Positions 60,962 through 64,000 of a stretch of 64,000 bases of DNA are shown here, piece by piece. Each line of letters starts with the position of its first letter. Positions within the stretch are counted from its first letter, which is position 1. Made by a program: the position numbers and the translations under genes. Under the pieces are notes generated by a model. The model saw only the letters and a program-made list of their open reading frames with translations. It made no database searches and was not told the DNA's origin. This DNA comes from Dendrobium chrysotoxum (Eukaryota; Streptophyta; Magnoliopsida; Asparagales; Orchidaceae): positions 4,155,471 through 4,219,470 of the forward strand of contig CM034304.1 of NCBI GenBank assembly GCA_019925795.1, in the 5' to 3' direction.

Positions 60962-62427
60962 GATGATGGCAAACATTTGTAAAGTAGTCTGAAAATAAAA
61001 TGAAACTAAGATGAAAATAAAATGAAACTAAGAAATCAAACAAAACACACATTTTTAAAATTTTCATTTAACAGCTCAAACAATACAGAAAACATGACTC
61101 AGAAAATAGAAACAGACACGACTACAACTGACTCCCCCTTTTGACATCACAAAAAGGAGGAGGGAAAAACATAACACGGAAATAAAATATAAAATAAAAC
61201 ATACACAGAACAACAACAAAATAGGAAAATCAGAATTTTTCCTTGATTTTAGATTCAAAAACCAATGACAGGACGATTGACAGCGCTGAAATCCAAAAAG
61301 GTTGGAAATAATCAACTTTCGTAACTCTGACCCCGGGCACCTTATCGATGCAAACCTCTTTCAAAACAAAAATCCGATTCAGAATAAAAGACATTAGATT
61401 TGAAAAGAAATCCTTTCAAGCCTCGTTCCAGAAAAATATCTGATATAATAGTGTTACAAAGTAAAAAATCAGAAATCGGGATTTTCAAAACTCAAGCTTT
61501 TGAAAATATTAAGTGGCGCACAGATTTCTCTAAGACATTTAATAATCTGAAAGGAAAGAAAGCTTGTGTTGGGCTCATTTTGTGCCTCTTTTTCAAATTG
61601 ATTGGCGATTTGCGCATCTTTTGATTTTTGATACACTTTGTGTATCCAACTTGGCAATTTTGCATCTTTTCAGTTTTGGGCTCATTTTATGCCTCTTTTT
61701 CAAATTATCTGGCGCACTGCGCATCTTTTATAAGCTTTCTCCTTTTCATAATCATTAAAGAGTCTCAGCTGTGAGATTATCTTTCAGACATAGGAGATGA
61801 CTCTCCGCAGTAAGGAAGAACGATTCACAAAACAAAACCCATACAACATATGATAAATGCAATCACTTGATTTAGAAAATCAAACTAATGACTCAAGACT
61901 TTGAAAAACACTATTGATATGAGGCAGATTACTGTAGGAAGATAAAATAATCTCTATTTCAAAAACTAACATTTTAATTTTGAAAAGGATTTTTATTCAA
62001 AAGAAACTACACACCAGAAAAGGAGTTAGAGGAAGAGAAACAATTATCAATGTTTCTCCCCTTTAACAGATTCAGCGAAGTCAATCACTGCTTATCAGCT
62101 TCCAAACCAAACCAAGGTAAAAACTCTCAGTCAAAAATTCAGATCACCAGAAGTAGTGAGCGGTGATCAGATCTTGAAAAGCATAAAACAATAAGTGCAA
62201 GATATGAACCAGTGAATAAAAAAAAAGTATAAAATCATATCAGAGTAAATACTCAAATCAAACTAACAATAAGGCTAAAACAGAAATCAGCAAAAATATA
62301 AAATCAACTGAAAGTAAATAATCAAAGCCAAAAACTAACTAATAGAAATCAGAAATCAAAAAACTAAACCTAACTAACAGAAATCAGAATACCAATCAGA
62401 AAGATAATACATCAGCAGTCATCAGAA
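60962..62427 (-). other. Post-pol spacer of element D with env-region deletion
   Basis: Noncoding. Read on the reverse strand from pol, it contains the mini-hairpin (61630-61646), the conserved CpG-retaining block (61311-61372), then AAAAATTCTGATTTT, which joins directly to CTATTTTG-type sequence lying after the env-like stop in B and C. The joint is near 61225-61240. The pre-env palindromes and about 1.9 kb are gone. No ORF is supported. Confidence 0.85.
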
Positions 62428-64000
62428 TCAAGCATTTATATCAATCACTCCTAATCTGGTTCTCAAAATGCTGAATGAGTCAAAGGCCAGTGGTTTAGTG
62501 AATATGTCAGCCAGCTGATTTTCAGTTGCTACATGATGTAGCTCAATGTCCCCTTTTGTAACATGGTCCCTAATGAAGTGATGCCTAATGTCAATGTGTT
62601 TGGTCCTAGAATGTTGGATTGGATTCTTAGAGATACAGATGGCAATGGTATTATCACACAGAACAGAAATTGTGCCAACGGGTACTCCTAAATCCAAGAC
62701 TTATTGTTTCAACCAAAGAACTTGGGCCACACAACTTCCTAAGGCAATGTACTCAGCTTCAGCAGTGGAAAGTGCAACTGAGTTCTGTTTTCTACTGGAC
62801 CAGGAGACTAACGACTGTCCTATGAATTGACAAGTCCCAGAGGTACTCTTCCTATCCACCCTACACCCCGCAAAGTCAGAGTCAGAATATCCAATGATCT
62901 CAAAAGAGGTGCTGTGCCTAGGGTACCAAATTCCTAGGTTTGGGGTCCCTAAAAGATATCTAAGAATTCTCTTAACAGCAGTCAGGTGGGACTCTTTAGG
63001 ATCAGCCTGAAACCTAGCACAAAGACAGACACTAAACATGATATCGGGTCGGCTAGCAGTCAGGTAAAGCAGTGAACCTATTATCCCTCTATACTTCTTC
63101 TGATCAACAGATTTTCCATTTGAATCCTTATCTAACTGAACTGAGGAGGGCATGGGAGTATTGATTGGCTTTGCTTTGTCCATTTCATATTTCTTCAAAA
63201 TGTCCTTAGTGTATTTTGATTGATTGAGAAAAGTTCCATCATCTGTTTGCCTTATGCTAAACCCCAAAAAGTAGGACAATTCTCCCATCATACTCATCTC
63301 AAACTCCTTACTCATTGTTTTGGAAAACTCATCACATAAATATTTATCAGAAGATCCAAAAATTATATCATCAACATAAATCTGGACAATGAGTAAGTCA
63401 TCTCCTAATCTCCTCAGAAAAAGGGTGGTGTCTACGCTCCCCTTAACAATCTCTCTTTCTAACAGGAATGTGCTAAGCCTCTCATACCAAGCTCTCGGTG
63501 CCTGTTTCAATCCATATAAGGCCTTTTTTAATTTATAGACATGACTTGGATATTGGGAACTCTCAAAACCTGGGGGTTGTTCTACAAAAACATCTTCTTT
63601 AATTACCCCATTTAAAAAGGCACTCTTGACATCCATTTGAAACAGCTTAAATCCCTTGTAACAGGCAAAGGCTAGTAGCACTCTAATGGCTTCCAATCTA
63701 GCTACAGGGGCAAAAGTTTCCTCAAAATCTATCCCTTCTATCTGATTATACCCCTTTGCCACCAATCTTGCCTTATTTCTCACCACCACACCAGAATCAT
63801 TCATCTTATTCTTAAAGACCCACTTGGTTCCCACAATACTTTGGTTTCTAGGTCTTTCTACTAACTCCCAAACATCATTCCTTACAAATTGATTCAATTC
63901 TTCCTGCATAGCTAAAATCCAAAACTCATCCGACAAGGCTTGATTGATGTTGGTGGGTTCAGTCATTGAGATAAAGGCAGAATGGTTTACTTCCTTCCTA
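62428..64000 (-). pseudogene. pol: pol of element D (RT and RNase H), one stop, partial
   Basis: This is the C-terminal half of pol on the reverse strand, entering at the window end. RT starts near 63890, with TKWVFKNKMN, FAPVARLEAIRVLLAF, MDVKSAFLNG, LYGLKQAPRAWYERL and YVDDIIFGSSD, all intact. RNase H has SDSDFAGCRVDRKSTSGTC and STAEAEYIALGS, then TAA at 62703-62701 after WLKQ. The frame continues with CDNTIAICISKNP and QLADIFTKPLAF to INA-stop at 62428. The single stop (CAA to TAA; B has CAA) separates two of the RNase H catalytic acids from the third. Apart from that the domain looks capable of function. Confidence 0.93.

Larger units (their letters stand above)
59228..64000 (-). mobile_element. 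Element D: Sirevirus-type Copia retrotransposon lacking env-like ORF, runs off window
   Basis: On the reverse strand the window holds the RT and RNase H end of pol, the post-pol spacer, two polypurine tracts and a complete 3' LTR. The env-like ORF and its palindrome region are absent. The palindromes are almost undecayed and RT is open for 421 codons, so D appears the youngest copy here. The left flank GATCA (59223-59227) is the candidate target duplication; its partner is outside. Confidence 0.95.

Overview
The window is repeat-rich plant nuclear DNA with no host gene that I can support. It holds four copies of one Ty1/Copia-type LTR retrotransposon family. The order gag, protease, integrase, reverse transcriptase, RNase H, then an extra ORF in the env position, together with LTRs of about 1.6-1.7 kb, points to the Sirevirus (SIRE/Maximus) lineage. 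This implies an angiosperm; I cannot name the species.

These elements sit in one very large tandem array of a 51-bp satellite. The array shows up as four stretches: 7503-14412, about 25107-26629, 37918-52044 and 52904-59227. Together they total about 28.9 kb, or roughly 560 units. The array contains an inverted block (about 44160-47392) and a foreign 0.86-kb segment (52045-52903). It also shows higher-order repeats.

Layout: element A (1-7502, +) is old and cut by the window start; it has lost the env-like region and the front of its 3' LTR. Element B (14413-25110, +) has a whole 5' LTR and the env-like ORF, but its 3' LTR is broken into satellite. Element C (26630-37917, +) is complete end to end with a perfect 5-bp target duplication, AAACT. 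Element D (59228 to the window end, -) looks youngest, has a nearly clean RT/RNase H reading frame, and has cleanly lost the env-like ORF.

All gag and pol copies carry stops, mostly C-to-T or G-to-A changes at CAG, CAA and TGG codons. This is what long-methylated, silenced copies would show.

The most striking signal is in the LTRs. The U3 half carries seven pairs of a 15-bp palindrome (ATCGTCCNGGACGAT). Members of a pair are separated by exactly 6 bp, so their centres are 21 bp apart, and pairs recur about every 105 bp. The same paired palindromes, followed by a TATA box, also lie directly in front of the env-like ORF, suggesting that this ORF has its own U3-like promoter.
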